The position numbers and the translations under genes are program-made. A DNA stretch of 33,961 bases from Planctomycetota bacterium (lineage in GTDB: Bacteria; Planctomycetota; Phycisphaerae; SM23-33), in assembly GCA_030635145.1 (NCBI GenBank), contig DAOVZK010000022.1:1-33961 (forward strand), in the 5' to 3' direction. Below are positions 9,434-18,148 of the stretch, piece after piece (position 1 is the first letter of the stretch; the number at the start of each line of letters is the position of its first letter). The notes below the pieces were generated by a model. The model was not told the origin of the DNA and searched no databases. It worked only from the letters and a program-made list of their open reading frames with translations.

Positions 9434-9450
9434 GCCCCTACCGGGGCTTT
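9434..9450 (+). terminator. GC hairpin, possible hemC terminator
   Basis: GCCCC (9434-9438), loop TACC, GGGGC (9443-9447), then TTTAATT. The hairpin is short and the T-run weak. A similar GGGGCTTTAATT follows the repeat end at the window start, so it may be part of the repeat and not a dedicated terminator. Confidence 0.45.
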
Positions 9451-9471
9451 AATTAAGAACGCCCTCTAAAC

Positions 9472-9505
9472 ATAAAAATCCACGCCCAGAGGACATGTGG
9501 CTTTC
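9472..9505 (+). terminator. CCACG hairpin repeat, possible terminator
   Basis: CCACG (9480-9484) pairs with TGTGG (9496-9500, one G-T pair), with A-rich sequence before and CTTTCT after. The same pattern, AAAACCCACGCCC followed by GTGG and TTTCTA, occurs at 27041-27069. The region 9506-9676 before nifJ shows no other structure I can name; the nifJ promoter must lie there. Confidence 0.45.
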
Positions 9506-9692
9506 TAAATTTAATGAAAATCCAAAATTCACGTAAATCCAAAAACCGGTTGCATCTCCTCGCCAAATTTGCACAATAAGCGATCCGTGACTCTCAGCGA
9601 TAACCACCGGTGAGAGTAGGTGGTGCGACACAATCGCATACCGACACAAAATTCAGTGAAAAGTTACACTTTTACCAAGGAAAACCAAGGAC

Positions 9693-12600
9693 ATGGCACG
9701 CAAGAAAACAATGATGGATGGAAATCAGGCAGTGGCCTACGTGGCGCATAAGGTCAACGAAGTAATCGCGATTTATCCGATTACTCCGTCGAGCGCTATG
9801 GGCGAACACGCCGACGCATGGAGCGCAACAGGCGAAAAAAATATCTTGGGAACAGTCCCGTCGGTCGTAGAAATGCAGTCCGAAGGCGGAGCCGTCGCCG
9901 CTGTCCACGGTGCATTGCAAACCGGGTCGCTGACGACCACATTCACCGCCTCGCAGGGTCTGCTGCTGATGATCCCGACGCTCTACAAGCTCGCCGGTGA
10001 ACTTACCAGCACATGCTTCCACGTTTCAGCCCGATCGCTGGCAGCTCAGGCGCTTTCGATCTTCGGCGACCACTCCGATGTCATGGCTACCCGCCAAACC
10101 GGCGTCGCCCTGCTTTCCAGCAACAGCGTTCAAGAAGCCATGGACCTTGCCTTAATCGGCTCGGCGGCAACTCTCGAAACCCGCTTACCGTTCATCCACT
10201 TTTTCGACGGGTTCCGCACCTCGCACGAAATCCAGAAGATCGAAGAGCTGTCCCTCGACGACATGCGCGCCATGATCGACGACGAATTCGTCCTGGCACA
10301 TCGATCCCGCGGGCTGACCCCAGACGCACCCGTCCTTCGCGGAACATCGCAGAACCCTGACGTTTATTTCCAGGGTCGTGAATCTGTAAATCAGTTCTAC
10401 CTCGACGCCCCCGCCAAAGTGCAGGCCGTCATGGACAGGTTCGCCAAACTCGTCGGGCGTCAGTATAATCTGTTCGACTACGTCGGAGCCGCCGATGCCG
10501 AAAAAGTCATCGTTATGATGGGCTCCGGTGCCGAAGCTGCCGACGAAGCCGTCGAAGCAATGATCGCCGCCGGTGAAAAAGTCGGCGTCGTGAAGGTTCG
10601 CCTCTATCGTCCGTTCAGCAATGCCGATTTGCTCGCGGCGATCCCCGCCAGCTGCAAAAAAATCGCCGTCCTCGACCGCCAGAAAGAACCGGGATCCTCC
10701 GGTGAACCGCTGTACCTCGACGTCGTCAACGCACATAACGAAGCCGGTAAGACCGACGTCAAAATCGTCGGCGGGCGCTATGGGCTGTCCAGCAAAGAGT
10801 TCACCCCCGCGATGGTCAAAGGCGTATTCGACAATCTTTCGAGCGACGCACCGAAAAATCATTTCACCGTCGGCATCATCGACGACGTCACCAACACCAA
10901 CATCGATTTCGACTTCGATTTCCACGTCGATCATCCCAAAGTCGTTCAGGCGATGTTCTACGGGCTGGGATCTGACGGAACCGTCGGTGCCAACAAAAAC
11001 TCGATTAAGATCATCGGTGAAGGAACAGACAACTACGCTCAGGGTTATTTCGTTTACGACTCGAAGAAGGCCGGTGCCGTTACGATTTCGCACCTGCGTT
11101 TCGGGCCCGACCCGATCCGCTCGACGTATCTTGTCGGCAAGGCCAACTTCGTTGCCTGCCATCAGTTCAGCTTCCTCGAAAAGTACGACATGCTCCAGCA
11201 CGCCGCCGAGGGTGCAACTTTCCTGCTGAACTGCCCCATGGATCCCAGCGAAGTCTGGGCGCACATTCCCAAGAAGGTGCAGCAGCAAATTATCGACAAG
11301 AAGCTGAAGTTCTACGCAATCAACGCTTACAAAGTCGGTAAAGAAACCGGCATGGGTGCACGCATCAACACGATTATGCAGACGTGCTTCTTCGCACTTT
11401 CCGGCGTGCTGCCGAAAGACGAAGCCATCGCCAAAATCAAGGAAGCCATCAAAAAAACCTACAGCAAAAAGGGCGAGGAAATCGTCCAGAAGAACTACAA
11501 GGCCGTTGACGGTTCGCTGGCCGGGCTTGTCGAAATCGACGTCCCTGCAGAAGCAACCAGCAGTATTGTAAAACCCCCGGTTGTTTCGGAAAAGGCACCG
11601 GAATTCGTCAAAGACGTTACGGCAATGATTATGGCGGGCGATGGTGACTGCCTCCCCGTCAGCAAAATGCCCATCGACGGCACCTGGCCGACCGGCACGA
11701 CGCAGTGGGAAAAGCGAAACATCGCTCTTGAAATCCCCGCGTGGGATCCCGAAACCTGCATTCAGTGTGCCAAGTGCTCGATGGTCTGCCCGCACGCAGC
11801 TATCCGCCTGAAGATTTACGATCCGGCGGTTTTGAAGGACGCCCCCGCCACTTTCAAGTCGGCCGACGCCAAGACCAAAGCGTTCGAGGGCAAAAAAGCG
11901 ACAATCCAGATCGCACCGGAAGACTGCACCGGCTGCGGCGCATGCGTTCACGTTTGCCCCGGCAAGAACAAAACCGACGAAACTCTGCGTGCGATTAACA
12001 TGGCCGAACAGGCTCCGCTGCGTGAAAGCGAACGGGAAAATTACGAGTTCTTCCTGAACATACCGGAATACGACCGTACCGAACTGAACATGAAGTCGGT
12101 GAAGGGTTCGCAGCTGGCAGAACCGTTGTTTGAATATTCCGGTGCTTGTGCCGGGTGCGGTGAGACCCCATACGTCAAACTTTTGACACAGCTGTTCGGC
12201 GACCGCCTCATCGTTGGCAACGCCACCGGCTGCTCGAGCATTTATGGTGGTAACCTTCCGACGACGCCGTATACCAAAGACGCCAACGGCCGAGGCCCGG
12301 CGTGGAATAACTCGCTGTTCGAAGACAACGCCGAATTCTCACTCGGTTTCCGTCTGACCCTCGATAAGCGAATGGAATACGCCCGCGAATTGGTGATAGT
12401 ACAAAAAGACGTTATCGGCACCGAGCTGGCCGAGGCCATCATCGCCGGTGTCGACGCCGTCGACGAATCCGGTATCGCACAACAGCGAGACCGAGTCGCC
12501 ACCGCCAAGGGCAAACTCGCGAAAAACACCGACTCCAAGGCCGTCCAGCTTCTCAGCGTTATCGACTCGCTCGTTCACAAGAGCGTTTGGGCGATGGGCG

Positions 12601-13232
12601 GTGACGGTTGGGCGTATGATATCGGTTACGGCGGATTGGATCACGTGCTGGCCAGTACGCGAAACATGAACGTAATCGTCATGGACACGATGGTCTACTC
12701 GAATACCGGCGGGCAGTGCTCCAAGGCCACCCCGCGTGGTGCCGTCGCCAAGTTCGCCGCCAGTGGCAAACCCTCACCGAAGAAAGACCTCGGCATGATC
12801 GCGATGACATACGGTAACATCTACGTTGCCCAGATCGCCTACGGTGCAAACGACAACCAAGCCGTCAAGGCCTTCGTCGAGGCCGATTCGTACCCGGGTT
12901 GCTCGCTGGTGATTTGCTACTCGCACTGTATCGCGCACGGTATCAACATGACTACCGGCACCGACCAGCAAAAAGCCGCCGTGGCCTCTGGATTCTGGCC
13001 GCTGTATCGTTTCGATCCACGACTGGCTGACGAGGGCAAAAACCCGCTGCAACTGGATTCCAAGGATCCGTCGATTTCCTTCGAGGAATACGCCTACAAG
13101 GAAAATCGCTGGAAGACATTGGTAAACTCCAGTCCCGAGCACGCCAAGGAGTTGCTCGTCCAGGCCACCGAAGACGTCAAGGCCCGCTGGAAAATGTACC
13201 AGCAAATGGCCAACGCTCCGTATGGCGAGTAG
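9693..13232 (+). CDS. nifJ: Pyruvate:ferredoxin (flavodoxin) oxidoreductase, single chain
   Basis: This homodimeric cytoplasmic enzyme converts pyruvate and CoA to acetyl-CoA and CO2 and reduces ferredoxin, the central step of anaerobic pyruvate use. The 1179-residue length fits the fused form. In order: POR N-terminal domain with YPITPSS near residue 28, the transketolase-C-like domain (about 260-400), the gamma domain, a two-cluster ferredoxin domain (CIQCAKCSMVCP from Cys689; CTGCGACVHVCP from Cys745), and the TPP domain with the third-cluster motif CAGCGETPY from Cys819. Further on, NATGCSSIYGG, GGDGWAYDIGYGG and YSNTGGQCSK bind Mg-TPP and complete the cluster. Two AAGGA boxes (9677-9681 and 9687-9691) precede the ATG; the first has the better spacing. 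Codon use is consistently GC3-rich, suggesting high expression. Confidence 0.98.
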   Translation: MARKKTMMDGNQAVAYVAHKVNEVIAIYPITPSSAMGEHADAWSATGEKNILGTVPSVVEMQSEGGAVAAVHGALQTGSLTTTFTASQGLLLMIPTLYKLAGELTSTCFHVSARSLAAQALSIFGDHSDVMATRQTGVALLSSNSVQEAMDLALIGSAATLETRLPFIHFFDGFRTSHEIQKIEELSLDDMRAMIDDEFVLAHRSRGLTPDAPVLRGTSQNPDVYFQGRESVNQFYLDAPAKVQAVMDRFAKLVGRQYNLFDYVGAADAEKVIVMMGSGAEAADEAVEAMIAAGEKVGVVKVRLYRPFSNADLLAAIPASCKKIAVLDRQKEPGSSGEPLYLDVVNAHNEAGKTDVKIVGGRYGLSSKEFTPAMVKGVFDNLSSDAPKNHFTVGIIDDVTNTNIDFDFDFHVDHPKVVQAMFYGLGSDGTVGANKNSIKIIGEGTDNYAQGYFVYDSKKAGAVTISHLRFGPDPIRSTYLVGKANFVACHQFSFLEKYDMLQHAAEGATFLLNCPMDPSEVWAHIPKKVQQQIIDKKLKFYAINAYKVGKETGMGARINTIMQTCFFALSGVLPKDEAIAKIKEAIKKTYSKKGEEIVQKNYKAVDGSLAGLVEIDVPAEATSSIVKPPVVSEKAPEFVKDVTAMIMAGDGDCLPVSKMPIDGTWPTGTTQWEKRNIALEIPAWDPETCIQCAKCSMVCPHAAIRLKIYDPAVLKDAPATFKSADAKTKAFEGKKATIQIAPEDCTGCGACVHVCPGKNKTDETLRAINMAEQAPLRESERENYEFFLNIPEYDRTELNMKSVKGSQLAEPLFEYSGACAGCGETPYVKLLTQLFGDRLIVGNATGCSSIYGGNLPTTPYTKDANGRGPAWNNSLFEDNAEFSLGFRLTLDKRMEYARELVIVQKDVIGTELAEAIIAGVDAVDESGIAQQRDRVATAKGKLAKNTDSKAVQLLSVIDSLVHKSVWAMGGDGWAYDIGYGGLDHVLASTRNMNVIVMDTMVYSNTGGQCSKATPRGAVAKFAASGKPSPKKDLGMIAMTYGNIYVAQIAYGANDNQAVKAFVEADSYPGCSLVICYSHCIAHGINMTTGTDQQKAAVASGFWPLYRFDPRLADEGKNPLQLDSKDPSISFEEYAYKENRWKTLVNSSPEHAKELLVQATEDVKARWKMYQQMANAPYGE

Positions 13233-13300
13233 TCTTTTAATAAACAATAAACGTGCTGCATAAGCAGTAGCGGCTATATTTATATTCGAAAAGAATTTGA

Positions 13301-13343
13301 AGAATCCCCGGCGGTCGATGAGGTCGTCGGGGATTCTTTTGAG
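13301..13343 (+). terminator. Intrinsic terminator of nifJ
   Basis: AGAATCCCCG (13301-13310) pairs perfectly over 10 bp with CGGGGATTCT (13328-13337), followed by TTTTGAGATTTTTT. It is about 70 bp after the nifJ stop codon and on its strand. Confidence 0.85.
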
Positions 13344-13366
13344 ATTTTTTAAATGGACTCCAGCCC

Positions 13367-13421
13367 GTAGGGGCGGCAATTTGGGATTCGCAATACGCCG
13401 CCGGGTCAAGACCCGACCTAC
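13367..13421. repeat. GTAGG-bounded palindromic repeat
   Basis: The 55-bp unit begins GTAGGGGCGGC and ends GCCGCCGGGTCAAGACCC + GACCTAC. It has two nested pairings: GTAGG/CCTAC ends with GGCGGC/GCCGCC, and an internal palindrome CGGGTC-AA-GACCCG at 13402-13415. It shares the AA loop and the ACCTAC flank with the 27-bp repeats at 10-36 and 9391-9417, but the stem sequence is different. Confidence 0.6.
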
Positions 13422-13453
13422 AAACTGCGATCACAAATAATTCATCGCGCCGG

Positions 13454-14467
13454 TTAGTAGCCTTTTACCCCGCCGTTTTCGCAGGTGCTGACATTCCAGC
13501 TGGTGAGGTCGCGGAAAAATTCTCGCAGGCCCATGGCGGCAACAACGCCGTCGCTGCAGGCGGTGGCAAGTTGCATTGCCGCGTTTTTGCGGCAATCACC
13601 GGCAACGAAAACGCCCGGAACGACCGTCTTCATGCTTCCGGGGTCGGCGGGGATGTATCCACCCTCATCGCATTCGATAAAACCCGTCAGCCATTTCGTA
13701 TTGGGGATCATTCCGGCGAAGACGAAAACGCCATCGACTTTCAGCTGCTCGACGGCGTCGGTTTCGACATTGCGAATTTTTACGTAATCGATATCCGCGC
13801 CGTTTTCGGCGGCGACGATTTCCACGGGCACGTAGGGAAGTTTGATGTCGATGTTATGCTCCGCGGCGGCGGCGTTTAATTCGTCGACGAGCACTTTTTG
13901 TGCGCGGAATTCGCGGCGGCGATGGATGAGCGTAGTTTTTTTCGTGAAGCGGGACGCGAGATAAATTGTATCCTCGACGGCCGTATTGCCTCCGCCGATT
14001 GTCAGCACTTCCTTGTCGCGATAGAACGCACCATCGCAGGTGGCGCAGTAACTCACACGACCAGCCTGACGCATCTGGTCTTCACCGGGCAACCCGAGCT
14101 GCCGATAATCGCTGCCGGGCGTCAGGATAATACTGCGGGCGGAAAACTTCTTCTCACCGTTGTTCGTTTCGACCGAGAAAGTTCCGTCGCTCTGGGGGGT
14201 GATGGCAGTAACGCCCTGATTGGTTACGATCTCCGAACCGAACTTAGTCGCCTGCGTCTTGAAATTCTCGACCAGCTCGAATCCGCCGATCTTTTCATAT
14301 CCGGGATAGTTCTCGATATGCTCCGTCAGCATAATCTGTCCGCCGGGAAGTCCGTTTTTCTCAAGCAGCAGCGTTTTGTATCCATCTCGCGACGCGTAAA
14401 GACCCGCAGAAAGACCCGCCGGGCCGGCACCAACAATAACTACATCATACATTTGGTTTTCAGACAT
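13454..14467 (-). CDS. trxB: Thioredoxin reductase
   Basis: This FAD-dependent enzyme passes electrons from NADPH to thioredoxin in the cytoplasm. The 337-residue protein has the FAD dinucleotide motif GAGPAG at 13-18, the redox-active pair CATC at 141-144, the NADPH-binding GGGNTAVED at about 157-165, and the C-terminal FAD motif FVAGDCR. The frame begins at a TTG one codon upstream, but ATG 14465-14467 has GAGGA six nt upstream and is preferred. It lies 36 bp downstream of a secreted-protein gene on the same strand. No thioredoxin gene is visible. Length and motifs are typical of low-molecular-weight TrxR. Confidence 0.96.
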   Translation of the reverse strand: MSENQMYDVVIVGAGPAGLSAGLYASRDGYKTLLLEKNGLPGGQIMLTEHIENYPGYEKIGGFELVENFKTQATKFGSEIVTNQGVTAITPQSDGTFSVETNNGEKKFSARSIILTPGSDYRQLGLPGEDQMRQAGRVSYCATCDGAFYRDKEVLTIGGGNTAVEDTIYLASRFTKKTTLIHRRREFRAQKVLVDELNAAAAEHNIDIKLPYVPVEIVAAENGADIDYVKIRNVETDAVEQLKVDGVFVFAGMIPNTKWLTGFIECDEGGYIPADPGSMKTVVPGVFVAGDCRKNAAMQLATACSDGVVAAMGLREFFRDLTSWNVSTCENGGVKGY

Positions 14468-14503
14468 CAAATTTCCTCATCGCAACGTCGATACAAAAAT
14501 CGA

Positions 14504-15997
14504 CTATCTTACTTTCTTCTTCGTTTTTCCAAGTTGGTTAATCGCCTTTACGTACGCGTCGGCCTGCGGGAAGTAAGCAAGCACCTGCTTTTTCATAGCC
14601 GATTCTATAGTGCTGCTGCCCGTGTTGCACCGCAGAATCATCCCGTCCTTACCCAGCCATAGCACCGCAGGCTCGGCGGCGAGATAAGGCTGATCGGTCA
14701 TTTTTATGGCGAGCGTTCGCTTGCCGCGGACGTTGATCCACTCGGGGCCAACAACGGTAAAGGTTCGCATATTGAACGTGTTTTTATCGCTGGAATACTC
14801 GGCAAAGGTATAACCGGTATTGTGTTTGGTAAGGTCGACCAGCTGCGGAAACAACAATCCGACAGCCTTGGGCAAAAGGATGATCCTGACCTCCTCGGGA
14901 ACCTCTTTTTCGCGTGCCTCTATCCTGCCGTTTTTGTTGATGCTGCAGACGATCTTGTTCCACTGAACCAATCCCTCCTGCGACGACAAGCCAGAATCTT
15001 TCCCCGAGCCGACCTGCGTGTAGATTTTCCAAAATCCACCCTCAAGTTTCGGATCGACAAACAACTGCTGCCGGCCCATCGAAACCCGATCTTTCGACTC
15101 ATTCCGCATCGAACACAGACGCAGCTCAAAACCGTCGATATAATTTCGTCGCACCGGTTTAATTTGCATCATCACCCAACCGACAGGTTTGTCTTTTACC
15201 GAAACCAGATACCACATAGGCTTGTCGGAAATTTGGGCGAGGCCTTTGTTTTTCCAAAGGTCCTGCAGAAAACCCTTGGCCCGCTCGGAATTCTCCTTCA
15301 GCTGCGTCAGCGTTTTTTCGACATCCATAATCTTCAGCGACCCAACTGACTTTTCCCAGATCGCATCAATAATATCTCGATTATCGAGCGGAGCAACCAG
15401 CTCAAACGACAGAAACTCCGCGTTTACCAGCGTCACCTTGTCTTTTTTTTTCTCTTTGGGGGTCTCCTGAGGGGTGCTCATGTCGATTTCGATTTTTTCA
15501 AACGTAGTGCGAACCCAAACCCGTCGAAAATATACCTTCCGCAATTCACCGTCAATTTTCCCCTCGGTTATACCAGAAACTTCGATGGCATCCCGTCCTG
15601 AGATTTTCGACACCTTTTCGTTCAGAATTTTCGTCTTTTTTTGCTTCGTCAGCTGCCTGGCGAACTCGTCGGCAAAAGATTGGATGTCCGTATGACTGCC
15701 GGTTCCAAGCACGCGCGTAACACGAAACGACCACTCAATCCGTTTCGTCTTGGGCGTGTAGAAAAACCACTCGGCGATAATTTTGGGATTTTTTTCCGGA
15801 TTAAGCACACCATCTTTCGGGGGTAAAATCGAAAACCCGTTAAGCGTATCGACGTAGGGCTTGACGGTTTTGTCGGATTTTTCCTGCCCAATTATCGGCA
15901 GCGTAAAAACCATGCACAAAAACAGCCCAAAAATCAAAGGCCTCATCCCTGTGTCATACATCCGTTGCGTTTTGCGAATTTTATTCGTCGTGATCAT
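14504..15997 (-). CDS. Secreted protein of unknown function
   Basis: I do not recognise a family. From ATG 15995-15997 the protein has about 497 residues: a long basic N-region, a hydrophobic core (RPLIFGLFLCMVFTLPIIG), then a soluble domain rich in beta strands. Repeated themes are short stretches such as AEWFFYTPKTKRIEWSFRV, YFRRVWVRTTFEKIEIDM and DKPVGWVMMQIKP. The open frame runs on to 16081, but the start with GGAGAG at 16003-16008 is better, and the extra 28 codons lie mostly inside a repeat element. A later ATG (residue 18, before RPLIF) would give a more compact signal peptide. It is upstream of trxB, same strand, 36-bp gap. The product is probably exported to periplasm or envelope. 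Confidence 0.75.
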   Translation of the reverse strand: MITTNKIRKTQRMYDTGMRPLIFGLFLCMVFTLPIIGQEKSDKTVKPYVDTLNGFSILPPKDGVLNPEKNPKIIAEWFFYTPKTKRIEWSFRVTRVLGTGSHTDIQSFADEFARQLTKQKKTKILNEKVSKISGRDAIEVSGITEGKIDGELRKVYFRRVWVRTTFEKIEIDMSTPQETPKEKKKDKVTLVNAEFLSFELVAPLDNRDIIDAIWEKSVGSLKIMDVEKTLTQLKENSERAKGFLQDLWKNKGLAQISDKPMWYLVSVKDKPVGWVMMQIKPVRRNYIDGFELRLCSMRNESKDRVSMGRQQLFVDPKLEGGFWKIYTQVGSGKDSGLSSQEGLVQWNKIVCSINKNGRIEAREKEVPEEVRIILLPKAVGLLFPQLVDLTKHNTGYTFAEYSSDKNTFNMRTFTVVGPEWINVRGKRTLAIKMTDQPYLAAEPAVLWLGKDGMILRCNTGSSTIESAMKKQVLAYFPQADAYVKAINQLGKTKKKVR

Positions 15998-16016
15998 AAT
16001 GCTCTCCATTGCAATC

Positions 16017-16190
16017 AGAGGCTGTTTCAAAACCTCATTTCTGTTGCGGCCGGTTCTTTTTCGTCCTGACTTTGTCATCAAAAAGGCGGAATATCCTCAA
16101 ATATGCAACCTTTTTGCTTCCTCGTCAGGCCGAAATCTTTTATTAAAAAACCTCGGCCTCACGACGAAAGCAGGCTTTGAAACAGCCTCT
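16017..16190. repeat. 174-bp element with perfect 15-bp inverted ends
   Basis: AGAGGCTGTTTCAAA (16017-16031) and TTTGAAACAGCCTCT (16176-16190) are perfect inverted copies. The interior has no supported gene, but it contributes an in-frame extension to the secreted protein gene. The element ends 9 bp from that gene's Shine-Dalgarno and may influence its promoter. No target duplication is evident in the immediate flanks. Confidence 0.75.
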
Positions 16191-16300
16191 AATCATCGAC
16201 TATTGTAGGGGCTAACCCCGCGGTGCGAAAATGAATTCTCACGTAAAACACATGCAAATTCAATTACAGTTTTTACTTTTTCCTGTTGTCGATGCGAGAT

Positions 16301-16322
16301 TAGAGCATTTTAAAACGCTCTA
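16301..16322. repeat. TA-flanked palindrome at the uvrC stop codon
   Basis: TAGAGCATTTT and AAAACGCTCTA face each other with one mismatch over 11 bp. The same end sequence (TAGAGCAT) bounds the 160-bp element at 28559-28718, and a single end occurs at 28879-28887. The terminal TAG on the minus strand is the uvrC stop codon. This could be the footprint of a nearly completely deleted element, or a weak transcription end; no T-run follows. Confidence 0.6.
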
Positions 16323-17660
16323 GCTTTCGAGTGTGGCTTTTCGGCGGAGTATGTGGTGGTAGTGCTGCACGAAGCGATGCGATTCGTCGCGAACGCTCTG
16401 CAAAATGCGAAGCGCCGGGTTCCGCCGCGCGATTTTCAGCGGTACGTCGCAGCCATGCACGTAAACGATTTCCTCTTTCTTCGCCAGCGACATCAAAACC
16501 GGCGGCACAGCCCCGAGCTTCTCAAACCCCGCCGCCGCCGCCCCCAGCTGACCCTTACCACCATCAATCAGCACGACGTCCGGGAAAATTTCCTCGTGCG
16601 CCCCAGCCTTGCGATACCGCCGCGTGACCACCTCAAAAATGCTCGCGTAATCGTCATTCCCGTCAACCGTCTTTATCTTGTAACGCCGATAGCTGCTCTT
16701 AAACGGTTTCCCGTCAATAAAACACACCACCGCCCCGCAAGTTTCCTTGCCCCCAAGATGCGCGATATCGATACCCTCAATTGTTCGCGGAGTTTCGGAC
16801 AGCTGCAACAATTTACCGAGTTTCTCAAGCCCCTCGGTCGGGTCGATGTAAAAAACCTCAGGCTGGACTTGTTCGTCGGCAAAACCGCGTTGCTGGAGAC
16901 TTTGCAGGGCCTTTAGCTCGTCACGAAGCTCGGCTGCCTGCTCGTAATTCTGATTTTCCGACGCCGTCAGCATCCGGGCATTGAGTTCATCTCGCAGCTG
17001 TTTGCCCTTCGAGTCGAGATACTTGCGAAATCGCGATATCTGCGCCGCGTAATCTTCCCGCGAAACCCGCCCGCCGCACGGAGCAGTGCACTGCTTGATG
17101 TTGAACAATATGCAAGGCCGAAATTTTCCCACCCCCTCATCACCGGCAACGATATCCAGCTTACAAGTTCTAAATTTAAAAACTCGTTGCAGCATGGGTA
17201 GTGCTTTTCGCAGGTCTTTTGCTCGCACGAAGGGGCCGTAAAGTTTCACCCCGCGAGATTCGGGTTTGTGCGTAATCGAAATGCGTGGAAAATCTTCGTT
17301 GGTTGTAATTTGGAGGTACGGGAAGCTTTTGTCGTCTTTGAGGCGTTCGTTGAATCGCGGCTGAATGTCTTTTATCAGACGATTTTCCCGCAGCAGTGCG
17401 TCGACCTCGCTGTCGCACTCGATATGCTCAACATGGTCGACGTATTTGGCGATCAGCTTCGCAATTTCGCCCCCGCGCACCTGCAACAGATTCGCACCGG
17501 GTTGAAAATAGCTACTCACACGCGAGCGAAGATTCTTCGCCTTGCCCACGTACAACACAACACCGGCGGCGTCCATAAAAAGGTACACACCGGGGGCAGC
17601 TGGAAATTTTGCAACTTCCTCGCGAACGCGTTCGAGAATGACTTTTCGATTTTCCGGCAT
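16320..17660 (-). CDS. uvrC: Excinuclease UvrC homologue lacking the HhH domain
   Basis: UvrC makes the two incisions in UvrABC nucleotide excision repair. The 446-residue protein has the N-terminal GIY-YIG nuclease (GVY 24-26, YVG 37-39, Arg45), four cysteines Cys166/183/191/195 matching the 4Fe-4S positions described in E. coli, a UVR helical hairpin at about 236-256 (QNYEQAAELRDELKALQ), and the RNase H-like endonuclease core (GIDIAHLGG with Asp298, DVVLIDGGKGQ with Asp366, DESHRF with His428). It ends at KATLES, exactly where the (HhH)2 domain normally begins, so it is about 150 residues shorter than E. coli UvrC. The stop codon lies in a palindromic repeat. In the same frame no HhH-like sequence follows. 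Other uvr genes are absent here. Confidence 0.93.
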   Translation of the reverse strand: MPENRKVILERVREEVAKFPAAPGVYLFMDAAGVVLYVGKAKNLRSRVSSYFQPGANLLQVRGGEIAKLIAKYVDHVEHIECDSEVDALLRENRLIKDIQPRFNERLKDDKSFPYLQITTNEDFPRISITHKPESRGVKLYGPFVRAKDLRKALPMLQRVFKFRTCKLDIVAGDEGVGKFRPCILFNIKQCTAPCGGRVSREDYAAQISRFRKYLDSKGKQLRDELNARMLTASENQNYEQAAELRDELKALQSLQQRGFADEQVQPEVFYIDPTEGLEKLGKLLQLSETPRTIEGIDIAHLGGKETCGAVVCFIDGKPFKSSYRRYKIKTVDGNDDYASIFEVVTRRYRKAGAHEEIFPDVVLIDGGKGQLGAAAAGFEKLGAVPPVLMSLAKKEEIVYVHGCDVPLKIARRNPALRILQSVRDESHRFVQHYHHILRRKATLES

Positions 17661-17809
17661 TTTTGCTAACGAATCCTTTTGTCTGAATCACCCAACATTA
17701 TAGACAAAAACACCGCGAGCCACGTACGCTTTTTTGAAAATTCAAAATCTGAAGCGAATTTGGAAAACTGCTACCCCGCCCCGCCTTATATTGCCCCCAC
17801 CGCAGGTGG

Positions 17810-18148
17810 CTACGCCGTCGGACTATCGTTTTGTTCCTGCAGGAACTGGAGCCCCACGCAAAGTTTCCCGTCGCTTTCGAGAAGTTCATCTCCGACCCGG
17901 GTAACAATCGCCTGGATTCCGTTACCGACGGATATCGTCTTTTTCCCGTCGTACTTGAACTGAACCCAAACCGAATGCCCCACCTGCAAGGCTGAGCTGC
18001 CGGGTGCATATAAATACGCCCCCCCAGATGAAACGTTCACGCAGCGCCCGGGAAATTCGCACTCCGACCCCACGCACCGAAACCGCAGAAAACCCGGTTT
18101 GATCTTTCGCTCTGCCCCCCTTCTATCCGATTCGTAGTAGCTAGTCAT
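17810..18148 (-). CDS. PilZ-domain protein, probable c-di-GMP receptor
   Basis: The 112-residue protein is a single PilZ domain. The c-di-GMP-binding motifs are present: RxxxR at Arg10-Arg14 (RGAER) and NxSxxG at 38-43 (NVSSGG), followed by the usual strand GHSVWVQFKY and C-terminal KLCVGLQFL. Such stand-alone PilZ proteins relay c-di-GMP levels to motility, secretion or envelope functions; the partner is not evident. GGGAG lies seven nt upstream of the ATG. It is a single gene between uvrC and pfkA, and the 149-bp gap to uvrC holds nothing I can name. Confidence 0.88.
   Translation of the reverse strand: MTSYYESDRRGAERKIKPGFLRFRCVGSECEFPGRCVNVSSGGAYLYAPGSSALQVGHSVWVQFKYDGKKTISVGNGIQAIVTRVGDELLESDGKLCVGLQFLQEQNDSPTA

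Noticed and set aside
10185-11951. Long open frame (588 codons) antisense to nifJ
   Set aside because: It lies wholly within the well-conserved PFOR gene; its composition is a mirror of GC3-rich codons, and it has no recognisable domain or ribosome binding site.
16190-16320. Hidden HhH domain of uvrC in another frame downstream of the stop
   Set aside because: Only about 130 AT-rich bases lie between the stop and the next repeat element; no frame there gives a helix-hairpin-helix pattern.
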